In this document: positions 38,100-50,351 of the stretch, one piece after another
Layout of the letters: each line of letters starts with the position of its first letter
How positions within the stretch are numbered: the first letter of the stretch is position 1
NCBI GenBank assembly: GCA_965112735.1
Contig: OZ218955.1
Location: 3,286,001 to 3,350,000 of the forward strand
Direction of reading: 5' to 3'
From: Phaeosaccion multiseriatum
Lineage: Eukaryota; Ochrophyta, other classes
DNA length: 64,000 nt
The notes under the pieces: generated by a model
What the model was told of the DNA's origin: nothing
Seen by the model: only the letters and a program-made list of their open reading frames with translations
Databases searched by the model: none
Translations under genes and position numbers: made by a program

Positions 38100-39974
38100 T
38101 CCCTCCACCTCTTTGCCTCTCTCTATGTTCCCGCTGCAGCAATCATCTTCGCCGCCCCCGCGTACCACACCGCCATGCCTGCTCTAGCCAAGCTCATCGT
38201 CTTCTCCTCGGCGGTGCACCAGCTCAGCTTCACATGCATCTCGACCCTCCCCTTCTCCATCGGGCAGGTGCAGGACGCAGGTAGGTGTACTTGGAGGTTT
38301 CGCCTGCGTGATAACACGCAGCCTGGCAGCATCCTCTCCCCGCTTTCTCCTCCCACCTCGCACGTTCCCTGTTGACCTTACCGCTCTCTCCCTCTTCTCT
38401 GGCCGCCTTGTACAGGCCTTATTTTCCTGGGCAGGATTACCACTCGAATTGCCGAGCGCTTGGAAGGATCCGACGATGCTGTGGTGGTCTCGACGGCCCT
38501 CGTCACCACCTCCATGTTCACTGCCATACTCGGCTTACTACTCGTTGGGGTGGGCAAGGCAAACATGACTCGCATCGTCAGCTACCTACCCATGCCCATC
38601 ATAGGAGGGTATCTGGCGTACATTGGTGAGGAGACGAGAGCTTCTGCTTGCTCCTTCCTCCTTCCTTCTGGTTGGACTGTCCTCTTGGACTGAGTTTGTT
38701 GCTGCCCCTCGCCGCCTGCCCGTCTTGTACTCTCTTCCGCCTGCTCTGTAGGGTACATCCATACCCCGCTCTCTCCCCCATCTTTTGTCTCACTCATTCT
38801 CTCTCTCTCTGTGCATGTGTATGGACCAAACCTCCCTTTCAACGCATCTCATCTCAGGCTTCTTTTGCCTTGAGGCCGGCATCTCTCTACAGACAGGACA
38901 GGTGGTCAACGGGCCCTCCACCTGGCCCGCCCTGCTCAACACCAAGGACATTCTCTTGTGCTTTCCCGGACTGGTGACAGGGGCGGTCTTGACCTTTATT
39001 GCGCGCTCGGGGCTTCCCTTCGCGGTCTTGCCCACGGCCATCGCACTTCTTCCCGTTGTGTTCTTTGCCATCCTTGGCATGTCGGGTAAGAGCCTTCAGG
39101 ACGCCCGAGACGTAGGCCTGGTGGGGGCCGCGAGAGACCCGGCAAAGTTCACGGAAGTGTTCGACCACTACCAGTTCGACCTGGTGGAGTGGTGGGTCAT
39201 TCCGGAGCAGATACCCACCTTCTTTGCTATGGTGTTGGTGGTTGCCTTCTCTTCGACTTTAGACGTTACGGCGATCGAAATGGACATGCGGAGACCCGTG
39301 AACATTAACAAGGAGCTCATGACCGTCGGGTTCAGCAACTTCTTCTCGGGCCTGTTTGGAGGGTTTCCGGGCAGCTATATTTTCAGCCAGACCATCTTCA
39401 CGTACCGCACGCACTGCCACAGCCGCTGGGTGGGTCTGACCGTTCTCGGATTGGAGCTTATTGTCTTCTTTGTCAGCGTGGACCCCATGATGTATGTGCC
39501 GCTCTTCTTCTTCGCGGGGACGCTCATCTTCATCGCGTTTGCCCTCATGACGGAGTGGCTCTACGACGTGCGCTTCAAGCTTCCCACGGAAGAGTACCTC
39601 ATTCTACTGAGCACCTTTGTGGCCATTCAGATCTTCCAACTCAATAAGGGCTTGGCAGTTGGTCTGGGGCTGGCCCTGCTGAATTTCTTGATTCGGTACG
39701 TGCGAGATCGGGAGGGACGGACGTACATTCTGCGAGGAATGAGGGGCCACACACACCTACCTCCCTCCCAGCGCCGTTTGTTGCGAACCTACGAGCACAA
39801 GATTCTTGCGCTGGAGCTGGTGGGAGACCTCAACTTCCTCAGTGCCACCACCATCCTCGACTACGTATCGGAGTTGACGACATCCTCCGATGCCTATCTT
39901 GAAGGGAGAGCACCAAGCTTCTCGCCTGCGGCTGTGGCCGCTGCTGCTACCGGGCGTCGTCGAAATGGTGGTGG

Positions 39975-40010
<36 letters not shown>

Positions 40011-41370
40011 GGGGGGAGGAGGAGAGGATGAGGGCCAGGCTTTCACGTGGAGTCCACTGATGGGCCGCAGGGATTCCTCCCAAAGGGAGGAGGGTCGGTG
40101 GTCAGGAGGAGCAGGAGGAATGGATCATGGGAAGAGCTTACCCAAACAGTACGGGGCAAGCAGTTCAGCAGGAGGGAGTAGCGGCAGCAGCATACTGCTT
40201 GACGTAGAAGAATATCGGCAGGTTCGAGCTTCGAGCATGAGCCCGAGTCGAGAAGGATACGACAGCAGCAATAGGGCCAAGACCAAGGCCAGCGCCAAGA
40301 GCGAGACGAACAGGAGGAACGGTGGGGCGATGGAGAAGGTTGCCGCAGAGGAGCTAGCGGAGGGACAGGCAGAGAGCGTGCTGGAGCTTGATGAATGCCC
40401 GGAGAACATCAAAGACAGCCATGCGCCCTCCTTTATTGTGTTCGACTGCAGAAGGTTGGGCAAGATCGACGCCTCTGCGGCGCGGAGCTGCTTCCTCCCC
40501 CTCAAGACCATGTGCGACTTGCGCTCCATCGCCGTGGCCTACGCAGGGCTGACGGAAGAGGCAAAGAAATTGCTTCGAGCCTACGACTCGTTGGATGGGG
40601 AGCGCATCCGCCTCTTTGATAGCACGCACGAGGCAATGGCCTGGTGTGAGAAGAGCCTGCTCTTGGCACTCATGCAGTCTCCTCGCCGTGACGAGGAAGG
40701 CTTTTGGCTCGTGTCACACTTTGGTCGAGAACCTTCGGAACAAGAGGCCCCCATTACCAAGGAGCAGCTGCTTATGGAAATGCTCGGGGTGGAGGAGTAC
40801 GGAGCCGGTGGGATGGGCCCGGGAAAGGACGGGGGGGTGGACGAGGAGAGCCTTGTGAGGCTGGGCGGTTACGTGGAGGAGGTGTTCTATCAGGAGGGGG
40901 AGGTGATCGTCGAGCACGGGGAGGAGGACTCAGACGCATTCTATGCTGTCTTGGACGGGAGTGTGGATCTGTTTAGGCTGCCTCCTGAGGGTGGGGACTC
41001 ACCCCCGAGGAGCCTGGACTCCGCGGCAAAGAGGATCAGCAGCAGTGAACGCAGCGGCAGCAAGACCCGCCAGGGAGGAGGAGGAGGAGGAGGAGGAGGG
41101 GGGGGGGGCAGTGGTGGTGGGAGTGTGAGTGTGAGTAAGAAGTCCAGCAAGGAGAAAGTTGGGCCCAAGAGCGTGTTTGGTTACGCGGATTTCGTGCTGC
41201 ACCAAAGCCGCCACTTGACAGCGGTGGCCGCGTCGTCTCCCGTACGGCTATGCTGCTTCCGTCGAGACGAGTTGGCGACGATGCTGAAGGAGGAGCCCAG
41301 GCTGCTGGCCCTACTGCAGACGAATGTCCTGAAGCATGCCAGCTTTGAGCTACATGCGGCCTCTGTATAG
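37615..41370 (+). CDS. SulP/SLC26 anion transporter with STAS and cyclic-nucleotide-binding domains, copy 1, 4 exons, 1052 aa
   Basis: Exons: 37615-37909, 38140-38280, 38416-38625, 38858-41370; total 3159 bp, in frame. SulP proteins carry sulfate, bicarbonate or related anions across membranes. An acidic N terminus of about 65 residues precedes the transporter core, which contains GAINSVIVLPVLYGFA, PFSIGQVQDAGLIFLGRI, SYLPMPIIGGYLAYIGFFCL, and IEMDMRRPVNINKELMTVGF, with about 10-12 membrane segments. A STAS domain follows. It starts near residue 525 (ILALELVGDLNFLSA), is interrupted by a low-complexity insert of about 200 residues, and continues with FIVFDCRRLGKIDASAA (about 730). The last 160 residues form a Crp-like cNMP-binding fold (FYQEGEVIVEHGEEDSDAFY, then FGYADFVL) with a Gly-rich loop insert. 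This domain order is known for fungal and bacterial SulP proteins. The substrate is unknown. Confidence 0.88.
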
Positions 41371-42112
41371 GCGACTTGTCGCAAGCACACGCATGCACGC
41401 ACGCACGCACGCACGCACGCACGGCCTTTGCATGGATGGACCTTGCCCGTCCCCGAAGGAGAATACGCCGAACACCCACACGTGTTTGTTTGTACATAAA
41501 TGAAGGATCAAGGTGATAAGAATAGACGACATAGATTCACACACATTTCTGGGGAGGCACGCAAAAGCAGCAAGCGCGTGCCTGTGTTCCATCCTGTGAT
41601 CCTGCTGGATCCGGCTGCCTGAGGCGTAAGCGGGAATGCGGCAACTCGACTTGTCTCCGTAAGTCCCTCCTCCCTCCGCAGCGTGAGAAACACAGTGCCG
41701 CTACTGCTGTCTCTCCCTTCCTCTCTGGACCTAAAAAATTGAAGCTGACACCATCTCTCTCTCATATTAGGACGGTCATCTTTTCATTTCTCTCGTATAG
41801 CCGAATAATAGTCGTACATTTCTTCCCCAGTGGCACCTGTTCTGACAGTTCTCTGCCGATGCCACTACTCTCCTCCCCCTTCCTTCCCTTCTGCCTCGAT
41901 GAGGCCGAGCCAAACTCAGCCGGTCTGCACGCTTTCGGTTGTGTCTGTTGCCATCCTGACCCTACTCTGCTCCCTCCTCACCCCCCCTCACGACTATCAG
42001 TACTCCTGGCCCTACCCAAAAAGGGTGAGTATGAGTGTGTGCGTGTGTGTGTGAGTGCGTGAGTGAGTGCATGCATACCCGTATACGCGCAATAACCACG
42101 CTCAACGCGGCC
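41371..42112. other. Convergent intergenic region between the two SulP genes
   Basis: 742 bp between the two stop codons. It must contain both 3' UTRs. A GCAC repeat (about 41388-41423), a GT-type run (about 42037-42060) and nothing else recognisable are seen. No similarity between its halves is evident, so the inverted duplication does not visibly extend into the 3' flanks. Confidence 0.5.
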
Positions 42113-44706
42113 CTACACAGAACCTGCGTGCAGCTCCCAGCTGGCATGCTTAAGGACGCTCGTCTGGAGCAGGGCCAGCAGCCTGGGCTCCTCCTCCAGC
42201 ATCGTCGCCAACGCGTCTCGGTGGAAGCAACACAGTCGCACGGGAGAGGAGGCGGACACTGCAGTCTGGTGGCGGCTTTGATGCAGCACAAAATCTGCGT
42301 AGCCGAAGATGGTCTTGGCTCCTACCTTCTCTTTGCTAGTCTTTGCTCCGTGTTGGCTTCCCACCTGAATCGGACCACTGCCACCCCCACTACCGCTAAT
42401 ACTACCGCTGCTGCCGTTACCTGCTCCGCTGCTGCTCAAGCTGCCGCCGCTGCTGCTGCTCCTATTAGCTGCGGAGCCCCGGCTCCTCGGGGGCGACTCC
42501 CTGCCTTGAATAGGCAGTCCAAACAGATGCACGCTGCCTTCCAAAATTGCGTAGAACGTATCCGAGTCCTCCTCCCCGTGCTCAAAGATAACCTCCCCCT
42601 CCTGATAGAACCTCTCCTCCACGTAGTCGTCAAGCCTCACCAGGCTCTCCTCGTCCACTCCCATGTTACCCGATGCCCCTCCGTCCTCCTCCATCTCCAG
42701 CATCTCCATGAGGAGGTGGGCAATGCTAATGGGGGCCTTGAAGGAAGGCATGCGTCCAAAGTGTGACACGAGCCAAAAGCCGTCCTGATTGGCCCGTCCA
42801 GGAGACTTCATCAGGGCTCGGATGAGACTCGTCTCGCACCAGGCCATTGCCTCGTGCGTGCTATCAAAGAGGCGGATGCGCTCCCCATCCAACGAGTCGT
42901 AGGCTCGAAGCAACTTCTTTGCCTCCTCCGTCAGCCCTGCGTAGGCCACGGCGATGGAGCGCAAGTCGCACATGGTCTTGAGGGGGAGGAAGCAGCTCCG
43001 CGCCGCAGAGGCGTCGATCTTGCCCAACCTTCTGCAGTCGAACACAATAAAGGAGGGCGCATGGCTGTCTTCAATACTCTCAGGGTACTCATTCGGATCG
43101 AGCACCCTCGCCTGTGTTCCCTCTCCCTCTGCAAGCTGTGCAGCCGCCAACTCGGCTGCATTGTTTTGGGTACTATTTCTGCGCAGCTTGGTCCTATTGC
43201 TGTCGTCTCCTCCCCTGGACACGGTTAGGGTCAGGCTGGACGATCGGCTCGTCCTGTGTCCCGGGTCAGGTGAAAGAGGTGGAGCACCACCACCAGCACT
43301 GCCTTCGCCCCCTGCCGCCGCCGCAGCAGTAGCGCCGTACTGCTTTGGTGGCCCCTTGCCAAAATCTCCTCCGCTCGCCGATCGACGCCTCGTCACCCGC
43401 TTCGGCTCTCTCTGGGGCGCTGCTGGGCTCCACGCGGAAGGGTCCTCACCCTCTCCTCCCCCCTCACCACCAGCATCAGCACCACCACCACCAAGACCAC
43501 CAATCATACCACTACCACCACGACGACGCCCGGCAGCAGCAGCCGCAACAGATGCGGGTGAGAAGCTTGGTGCCCCCCCTTCACTATTGGAGGATGTCGT
43601 CAACTCCGATACGTAGTCGAGGATGGTGGTGGCACTGAGGAAGTTGAGGTCTCCCACCAGCTCCAGCGCAAGAATCTTGTGCTGGTATGCTTGCAGCAAA
43701 CGGCGCTGAGACGGAGGAAGATTCATGTGGCTCCTCATCCCTCGCAGAATATTCGTCCGCCCCTCCCGGTCTCGCACGTACCGAATCAAAAAATTGAGGA
43801 GGGCAAGGCACAAACCAACTGCCAAGCCCTGATTGAGTTGGAAGATCTGAATGGCCACAAAGGTGCTCAGCAGAATGAGGTACTCTATCGGGGGAAGCTT
43901 GCACCGCACATCCACAAGCCACTCCGTCATGAGATCAAACGCGATGAAGATCAGAGTCGCCGCGAAGAAGAAGAGCGGCACATACATCATGGGGTCCACG
44001 CTGACAAAGAAGACAATAAGCTCCAATAAGAGAACGATCATACCCACCCCGCGGCTGTGGCAGTGCGTGCGGTACGTGAAGATGGTCTGGCTGAAAATGT
44101 AGCTGCCTGGAAACCCTCCAAACAGACCCGCGAAGAAGTTGCTGAACCCCACGGTCATGAGCTCCTTGTTAATGTTCACGGGTCTCCGCATGTCCATTTC
44201 GATGGCCGCGACATCCAAAGTCGAAGAAAAGGCCACCACCACAACCATAGCAATGAAGGTGGGTATCTGCTCCGGAATGACCCACCACTCCACCAGGTCG
44301 AACTGGTAGTGGTCGAACACTTCCGTGAACTTTGCCGGGTCTCTCGCGGCTCCCACCAACCCAATGTCTCGTGCATCTTGGAGGTTTTTACCCGACAAGC
44401 CGAGAAGGGCAAAGAAGACAAAAGGCAGCGCTGCTATGGTCAAGGGCAGCACCGAGAAGTGAAGATTCGAGCAGCGCGAGATGAAGGTGAGGAGCCCCCC
44501 TGTCACCACACCGGGGATACACAAGAGAATGTCCTTGGTGTTGAGCAGGGCAGGCCAGGTGGAGGGCCCGTTGACTATTTTGCCTGTCTGCAGTGCGAGG
44601 CCGGCCTCAAGGCAGAAGAAGCCTGCGAGGAGATGCGTTGAATGGGAGGTTTGTTCCACACACACATAGAGAGAGAGAGGGAGGGGTATTACACACACAC
44701 AGAGAG

Positions 44707-44751
<45 letters not shown>

Positions 44752-45886
44752 TAGAATGAGTGGGCGACACACCACAGATTAAGCGTGGCAAGTACAGAGA
44801 GAGAGAGGGAGAGAGAGAGCAGAGGCAGGGCAGTGGGCAAGATGCAGCAACACACTCTCTGCCCCAACGAGGAGGAAGGAGGAAGGTGTTCGGCGCCTCA
44901 CCTATGAATGCGAGGTACCCTCCGATGATGGGCATGGGTAGGTAGCTGACGATGCGGCACATTCTCGCCTTGCCCACCCCAACGAGAAGCAAACCGAGTA
45001 TGGCAGTGAAGATGGCGGTGGTGACGAGGGCCGTGGACACCACCACGGCCTCCTCAGCGCCATCCAAGCGCTCGGCAATCTGAGTGGTAATCCGGCCCAG
45101 GAAAATGAGGCCTGCAAGGGGACAGAAGGACGAAGGATGGCAGGGGGGAGAGAGGGGTAGACTCAACAGGGTACGTGGCAGGAGCTTCCTCTAACATCCT
45201 GTAAAATTGTATGTCATGCTACGTCACGAGAAGGGACGCTGCCAAGTACACCTACCTGCGTCCTGCACCTGCCCGATAGAGAAGGGGAGGGTGGAGATTA
45301 ACGTGAAGGAGAGCTGGTGCACCGCCGAGGAGAAGACGACGAGCTTGGCTAGAGCAGGCATGGCTGCCTGGTACACGGGGGCGGCGAAGATGATGGCTGT
45401 GCAACCCATCCAGTGGAAATACACACAGAGAGCGAGAGAGGAGAGGTTAAAGCGAAGGCAAAGAGCGCAACGTTAGCAGAGGCAGAGTCAGCAGGGTCAG
45501 CAACAGCAACAGCGGGAGAGAAGGGGGGACAGGGTCTTAGAGGAGATTGTTTGCGCAAGGTATCTAGATGCTCAACCCCCTCCCACTTCCTGCTCCCGTT
45601 TCGTACCTGCGTAGCCGTAGAGCACAGGGCAGGCGATGACCGCGTTGATAACTCCATATAGCACCACCACTAAGGCACCACTTATGCCTGTGCCGGGTTT
45701 AGTGGGTCCCTCTTTAGGCTTCTCGACGACCACATCGACACTCTTCCCCTCCTCCTCCACAGCCTCCTCCTCCCAATGCTGCTTAAGATGCCCCCTCTCA
45801 CTTGCGTCGTGAGCTCCGTCCCCGTGCGCCAGCTGCTCCTCCTTCTCATTGATCCCCAACAGCGGTGTGCTCTCTCCATGCACCAT
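42113..45886 (-). CDS. SulP/SLC26 anion transporter with STAS and cyclic-nucleotide-binding domains, copy 2, 4 exons, 1046 aa
   Basis: Exons in gene order: 45607-45886, 45256-45396, 44902-45111, 42113-44622; total 3141 bp, in frame. The three introns sit at exactly the same codons and phases as in copy 1, and exons 2 and 3 have identical lengths (141 and 210 bp), which proves common descent by duplication. The transporter core, STAS and cNMP-binding parts are nearly colinear with copy 1 and highly similar. The N terminus (MVHGESTPLLGINEKEEQ), the STAS insert and the loop before the last beta strands of the cNMP fold are diverged, low-complexity and different in composition. Its start ATG at 45886 lies in a good context. 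The gene is tail to tail with copy 1. Confidence 0.88.
44704..44750 (+). repeat. GA microsatellite in a SulP copy 2 intron
   Basis: A pure GA run with short flanking GA-rich sequence, in the intron between the exons starting at 45111 and 44622 (minus-strand order). Confidence 0.85.
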
Positions 45887-46466
45887 GCTGGGAAGATGTG
45901 ATACACAGCAGCAACACGTACGTCGCCTCGCTCGCTCGCAGCCGAGAATCAAGATGAGGACGACATTTGGAGTCCTTCTTCCACGTGGAAGGGGCGATGA
46001 GAGACGCTTCTTCCTTACACGCTGCAGATGCAGCCAGCCTTCGTTGTAGGGGATGCAAAAGGGTAAAACTCCAGAGGATCTTGGCGGGGCTGCCAGAGCC
46101 GCAGGGCTGACCCCACAGTTTCAGCTTTTGGCTACTGCAAATTGAAGCCAAAGAGTCGATATCAAGAGTCAGAAGGGAGAAGATTTCACAGCAGAGGCGA
46201 GAAACCGCCTCTTCTCCTCTTCTCTTGTGTAATCCCTCGTACTTCCGGACATTCATTATAGGCTAATAAGAGGGGCGAAAATGAATGGTGAGCCGAGAAT
46301 CCAGTGCCAAGTGTTGGATGGGAGAGACAAGAGTCGACCCACGGTTCCTTCCCTCAAAACAGAAAGAGCACTACAGACCTAACGGTACGGCACAAACAAC
46401 GTAAACCCCAGCCCAGCACTCATACCCCAACTAAAAACGAACTACAAATACACTGAAGGAAAGCAG
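45887..46466. promoter_or_regulatory. Upstream region of SulP copy 2
   Basis: 580 bp between the SulP copy 2 start and the stop codon of the Gln-rich gene. It must include the SulP promoter and the 3' UTR of the other gene. No specific element is recognisable. Confidence 0.4.
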
Positions 46467-47938
46467 CTAAATGACGTACGGCCTGGCGAATGAGCCCGAG
46501 TTCTTGGCCATCCTATGAAGCCTCCACAGCCGCTTCCTGACCTTAAGCCATGCTCGAAAGTCGTCGTCCAGACGCGCCCCCCTCCGAGCTTGCCTCTCCA
46601 GGTGCAAGGCCTGCGGACCGTCAGAGCGATGGACCATACATGCATTCATCGCATGCGGAAGAGGGGAGAACGGGAGTGGGTAGGGGTGGTGGAAATGAAT
46701 CAGTCAGTCAGTCAGTCAGTCAGTCAGTCAGTCAGTCAGTCAGACCGCTGGGCAGTGAGAAAGATGGCACGGTGGGGGACATACTCCTCCCCGTGCCTCG
46801 CCTTTGCAAAGCAAAGCAACGTGGACGTAAATCGGGTGGGTGGTCTCACCTTCCACTCCGTCTTCCTCTCTCGCAACCACCTCGGAAAGTTCTCCTCCGG
46901 AGTGGAACGATCCATATCCTTCTTCTGCCGCCGGAGAAGGTGCCACTGCTCCTTGCGACAGGACAGCCAGGTGCCGAAATTTGCCTCCAAGGCAGGCACC
47001 TGTGGCAGCAGACGGGAGGGGAGGGGAGGGGAGGGGAGAGCGGAGCAGAGAGCGCCAGCGCCAGAGAAAGAAGCAACAATAGTCAGTCCCCTTGCCGCCG
47101 CTTCTTTAAACCCTCTCACATGTCAATCCAAACATTACAGGAGGGATGGACGGGGAATGGTCAGTGCTTGTTTAGTCTCCTCCTGTAACCACCCACCCAC
47201 CCATCCATCCACCCTATCCTCTACCCGCCCGCCTACCTACACACCCACCCACCCACCTGCCGCCCAATGTAGGGCAGATAATGATGTGAATTGTGCAGAT
47301 ACGCGCTCCTCATGACGGCGTAGAGCTCAGAGCCATCCTTGCTCGCCTTCGCCCTGCTGCCCGTCGCCGACCCAGCCGCCGTCGGGCAGGGTGGAGGTGG
47401 GTAGGTGACGCGTGGCGGGTTCGCTGGCGCTACTCCCACAGCGGCACAAGTATCGAAAGCCTCCACCGCCTGGAGGGGTGGGACGGGGGGGGAGGCAGCA
47501 GCAGCAGCAGGAGGAGGAGGAGGAGGAGGAGGAGAAGGAAGGAGGCAGTATATGACAAGCTGCACTTTGTTTTCCATCAACAGTCCGGAGCTTCCTCCCG
47601 TCGGGTGCTATCCCCCGCCCTCGCCCTATCCACTCCTCGGGGCGCGGCCCGTCTTACGTCTCTCCTCCTTCCCGCCCCCCCTCCCCTCCCTTCTCACCTC
47701 CTCTACGATGGCGAGGGCCGTCTCCAGCCCCCACATGCCCTTCGCGACGTCCTCCCCGACCCCAAGCGACCCCATGTACAGCAGCAGTGACTCCTTGCCA
47801 GGCGGTACGTCAGGGCCGCACGCGCTTATGCCAATCCTTCCGGGGCGAGACTTCTTTGCCACTCTCCCTTCAGCACTTTTCGGAGGGGGCTTCCGTTGCT
47901 GCGTGGTGTCCTGAGGTGGCGGCATCCCCGCATGATAC

Positions 47939-47970
<32 letters not shown>

Positions 47971-48387
47971 CTGGTGGTGGTGGAGGTGCTGCTGTTCCAG
48001 CTGCTGCTGCTGCTGCTGGTACTGCTGCTCCTGCTGATACTGCTGCGCGTATTCTTCATCTTGGAGGCCGTGTCCCTGATACTGTTGGTGTTGATCCTGT
48101 TGGTTGTAATGATCGCCGTGCTCAGAACCGTAGCTACCGTCAGGATAGGTATACCGCTGCTCCTGCTGTTCCTGCTGCTGTTCCTGCTGCTCCTGCTGCT
48201 GCTGCTCCTGGTGCTGCTGCCCGCAGTCGTCTTGCTCTTGGAACCGAGAAGGGTCCTCTTGGTATGGAAAGGCCTGCTGCTGGTGCTGCTGCTGATGCTC
48301 TGTTACTGATTGCTGATGCTCGTAGTAATTGGAATACTGCTGCTGATCCTCAGGCTGCTGCTGCTGCTGCTGCTGGGGAGGCTCCAT
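46467..48387 (-). CDS. Gln-rich protein with three 30-residue W-L-R-K-W repeats, 4 exons, 398 aa
   Basis: Exons in gene order: 47698-48387, 47257-47469, 46850-46999, 46467-46610; total 1197 bp, in frame. The function is not recognised. Residues 1-165 are dominated by Gln, His, Tyr and Glu, like the intrinsically disordered regions of transcription or RNA-granule proteins. A conserved-looking central part (GRIGISACGPDVPPGKESLL, then a segment with YLHNSHHYLPYIGRQ) precedes the C terminus. There a unit with the pattern [ND]-F-x2-W-L-x2-R-K-x2-W recurs at exactly 30-residue spacing: NFGTWLSCRKEQW (about 308), NFPRWLRERKTEW (about 338), DFRAWLKVRKRLW (about 368). The third unit ends at the C terminus. 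The exon 3/4 junction falls inside repeat 2. The gene is head to head with the GtrA-like gene. Confidence 0.7.
46695..46743 (+). repeat. TCAG tetranucleotide repeat in an intron
   Basis: About 12 tandem TCAG units in the last intron of the Gln-rich gene. Confidence 0.85.
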
Positions 48388-48808
48388 CACCGGCGCCTGA
48401 GGAAGAGGAAAGTGGTTCCCCCCCTCGAATCACTTTCTTAAACTGTGCCCCGCCCAGGCTTGCCCTCTGCACCCCCTTTCCCCTTTGGTTCGCCGCTGCT
48501 GGATGCAGCTGTCGCTAACTACCGAGAAGTCTCTCACTCAAGTCTCAATTTGCAAACCCCTCCTTCCCACCCCCGCCCCATCAAGCCCGCATCCTCCTTT
48601 ATTCCCTCTCCTCCTCCCTCTTCTGACATCCTCCCAGCCAGCGCTCAGCGCCCTGTCTGCCCCCTTTAACAATCCAGATTTGCACACCAACAATGTAAAT
48701 CAAAGCAAAGGGAAAAGAGAGATAATATCACAGAGGAGAGAGCTAGAGATAGATACAGAGAAAGAAAGAGAGAGAGAAGAAGAGAAAGTGAGGCAGAGAG
48801 AGAAACTC

Positions 48809-48904
<96 letters not shown>

Positions 48905-49014
48905 AGGAAAAAGACGGAGATCCAGCCTTACCCGAGCTCGACGAGCAGACTTGAGTGAGAGGGCGAGAGGGATAAAAAGACAGCCCCTCGCCTGAGCTCG
49001 GGACCAGCAGACGT
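48388..49014. promoter_or_regulatory. Divergent region between the Gln-rich and GtrA-like genes, with GA array
   Basis: 627 bp between the two start codons. The plus-strand side is dominated by a GA-rich stretch (about 48717-48905) with a pure GA run of about 80 bp. If the GtrA-like gene starts at 49015, this tract lies in or near its promoter. Confidence 0.45.
48811..48900 (+). repeat. GA microsatellite upstream of the GtrA-like gene
   Basis: Uninterrupted GA run. A second one of about 34 bp lies at about 49329-49362 in intron 2 of the GtrA-like gene. Confidence 0.9.
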
Positions 49015-49324
49015 ATGTACCAGGTTGTGTCCAAGCTGCCGAAGCCCGCAAGGTGAGGCAATCGGAAGTACCTTTGTCAACATGAGCAGCCCCGCACACG
49101 CAGTTCCAGAAGAGCAAAGATAGAGGAGAGAGAGGTACACCCCCCTCTGCTTACCCCATCTCCCTCTCCTTCTATGCAGATTCGGGCTATCGGGAACCAT
49201 AGGGACAGCGTTGTTTTGGGGGATTGATCAGGTCATCAACAAGACAAATCCCATCGACTGGCAACGGGCTTCAGGTACTGTGGCCATGGCGCGATGAGGC
49301 AAGGAGGGGGCAAGAGAGAGGACA

Positions 49325-49364
<40 letters not shown>

Positions 49365-50078
49365 CTACCAACTCCCCATCCCCTTCCTAGTCAGTGGGAT
49401 TTCACCACGCTCCACGGGCACACGCTCATAGCCCCCATCCCCAAGTCAATAAATCCCCTCCTCCCCCTCACTCCCCGTCTCCCTGCTTTCCCTCTCCTCT
49501 CTGTGCCTCTTGTGTGCCGTGAAAGTGTCCTTCGCTTTGGCGTACTTCGTTTCCATCTGGCTGCAGCACGCACTACACTGCCTACTGGTAAGTATCGTAG
49601 GAGACGACCGTGTCCCATCTCTCTGACCCCCGTCTCTCTATCCATGAGTCTCTCTCCCTCTGTCCCATGCCCCCATCTCCATCTCTCTCTTTTAGCCATC
49701 TGTGTACCCCATCTATCGACCCCCCAAGTTTCTATCCCCCCCCCTCCCCTGCCCTCCATCGCTGCACCCCACCACTACTCACTTTCTCACTCACTCCGCC
49801 CTGTGTTGATGCTCTCCTTGCTGGGACAGGTCTTCGGTCCGCCTCCAAAGGGAAAATACTGGGGGAGTTTGCTGGTCACGTACTCCTCTTACGCTGTGAG
49901 CCTTGTCGCGTCGCCATTTGTCAACGCCGGTCTACTAACCTACGTACCGGCATGTACCCATTTCATGGCCTGGGTAGGGACCATTGTGGTGACCGGTGTG
50001 GTCAATTACTTTACGGTTTCGGCAGCGATGGGGGCCGGCACGAGCAAGGTAGTCGATGCGGATCCGAAAGTGGCATAG
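49015..50078 (+). CDS. Small GtrA-like four-helix membrane protein, 4 exons, 147 aa
   Basis: Exons: 49015-49052, 49180-49274, 49526-49587, 49830-50078; total 444 bp, in frame. The first exon (MYQVVSKLPKPA) was chosen because it supplies the required phase and a plausible short cytosolic N terminus; it is the least certain part. The protein has four hydrophobic helices: GLSGTIGTALFWGIDQVI, then SFALAYFVSIWLQHALHCLL, then SLLVTYSSYAVSLVASPFV, then FMAWVGTIVVTGVVNYFTV, and a short polar tail. Length, the glycine-rich first helix and the basic loop after helix 2 (PPPKGKYWG) fit the GtrA family, whose bacterial members help move lipid-linked sugars across membranes. The role in this organism is unknown. 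Confidence 0.6.
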
Positions 50079-50351
50079 GTTTCGTAGATAGAGGGTTGGG
50101 AAGTAGGAGGGCCGTAGGACACTCAGTCGCTCGATTAGAGGCTGTGACAGCGCTGGAAGGAATGACGGGGGGGAAGGGGCAGCGGTAGGATGGTAGGGGG
50201 GAGGCAGGGATGGATGATACTCTTATCTAGCCAACTTGGACTCACATGTATGAGGCGAAGAGTGTAGGGTGAGGACCGACAGATGATCTACACTACTACG
50301 CTAGAGGCCACTCATTATTATAACATGAATCAATGTGGCTCACTACGTACT

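Noticed and set aside
42035-42766. Plus-strand frame overlapping the end of SulP copy 2
   Set aside because: It is antisense to the conserved cNMP-binding and STAS coding sequence and lacks any recognisable domain.
48811-48900. Open frames in the GA array (Arg-Glu and Leu-Ser dipeptides)
   Set aside because: Pure dinucleotide repeat product between two genes.
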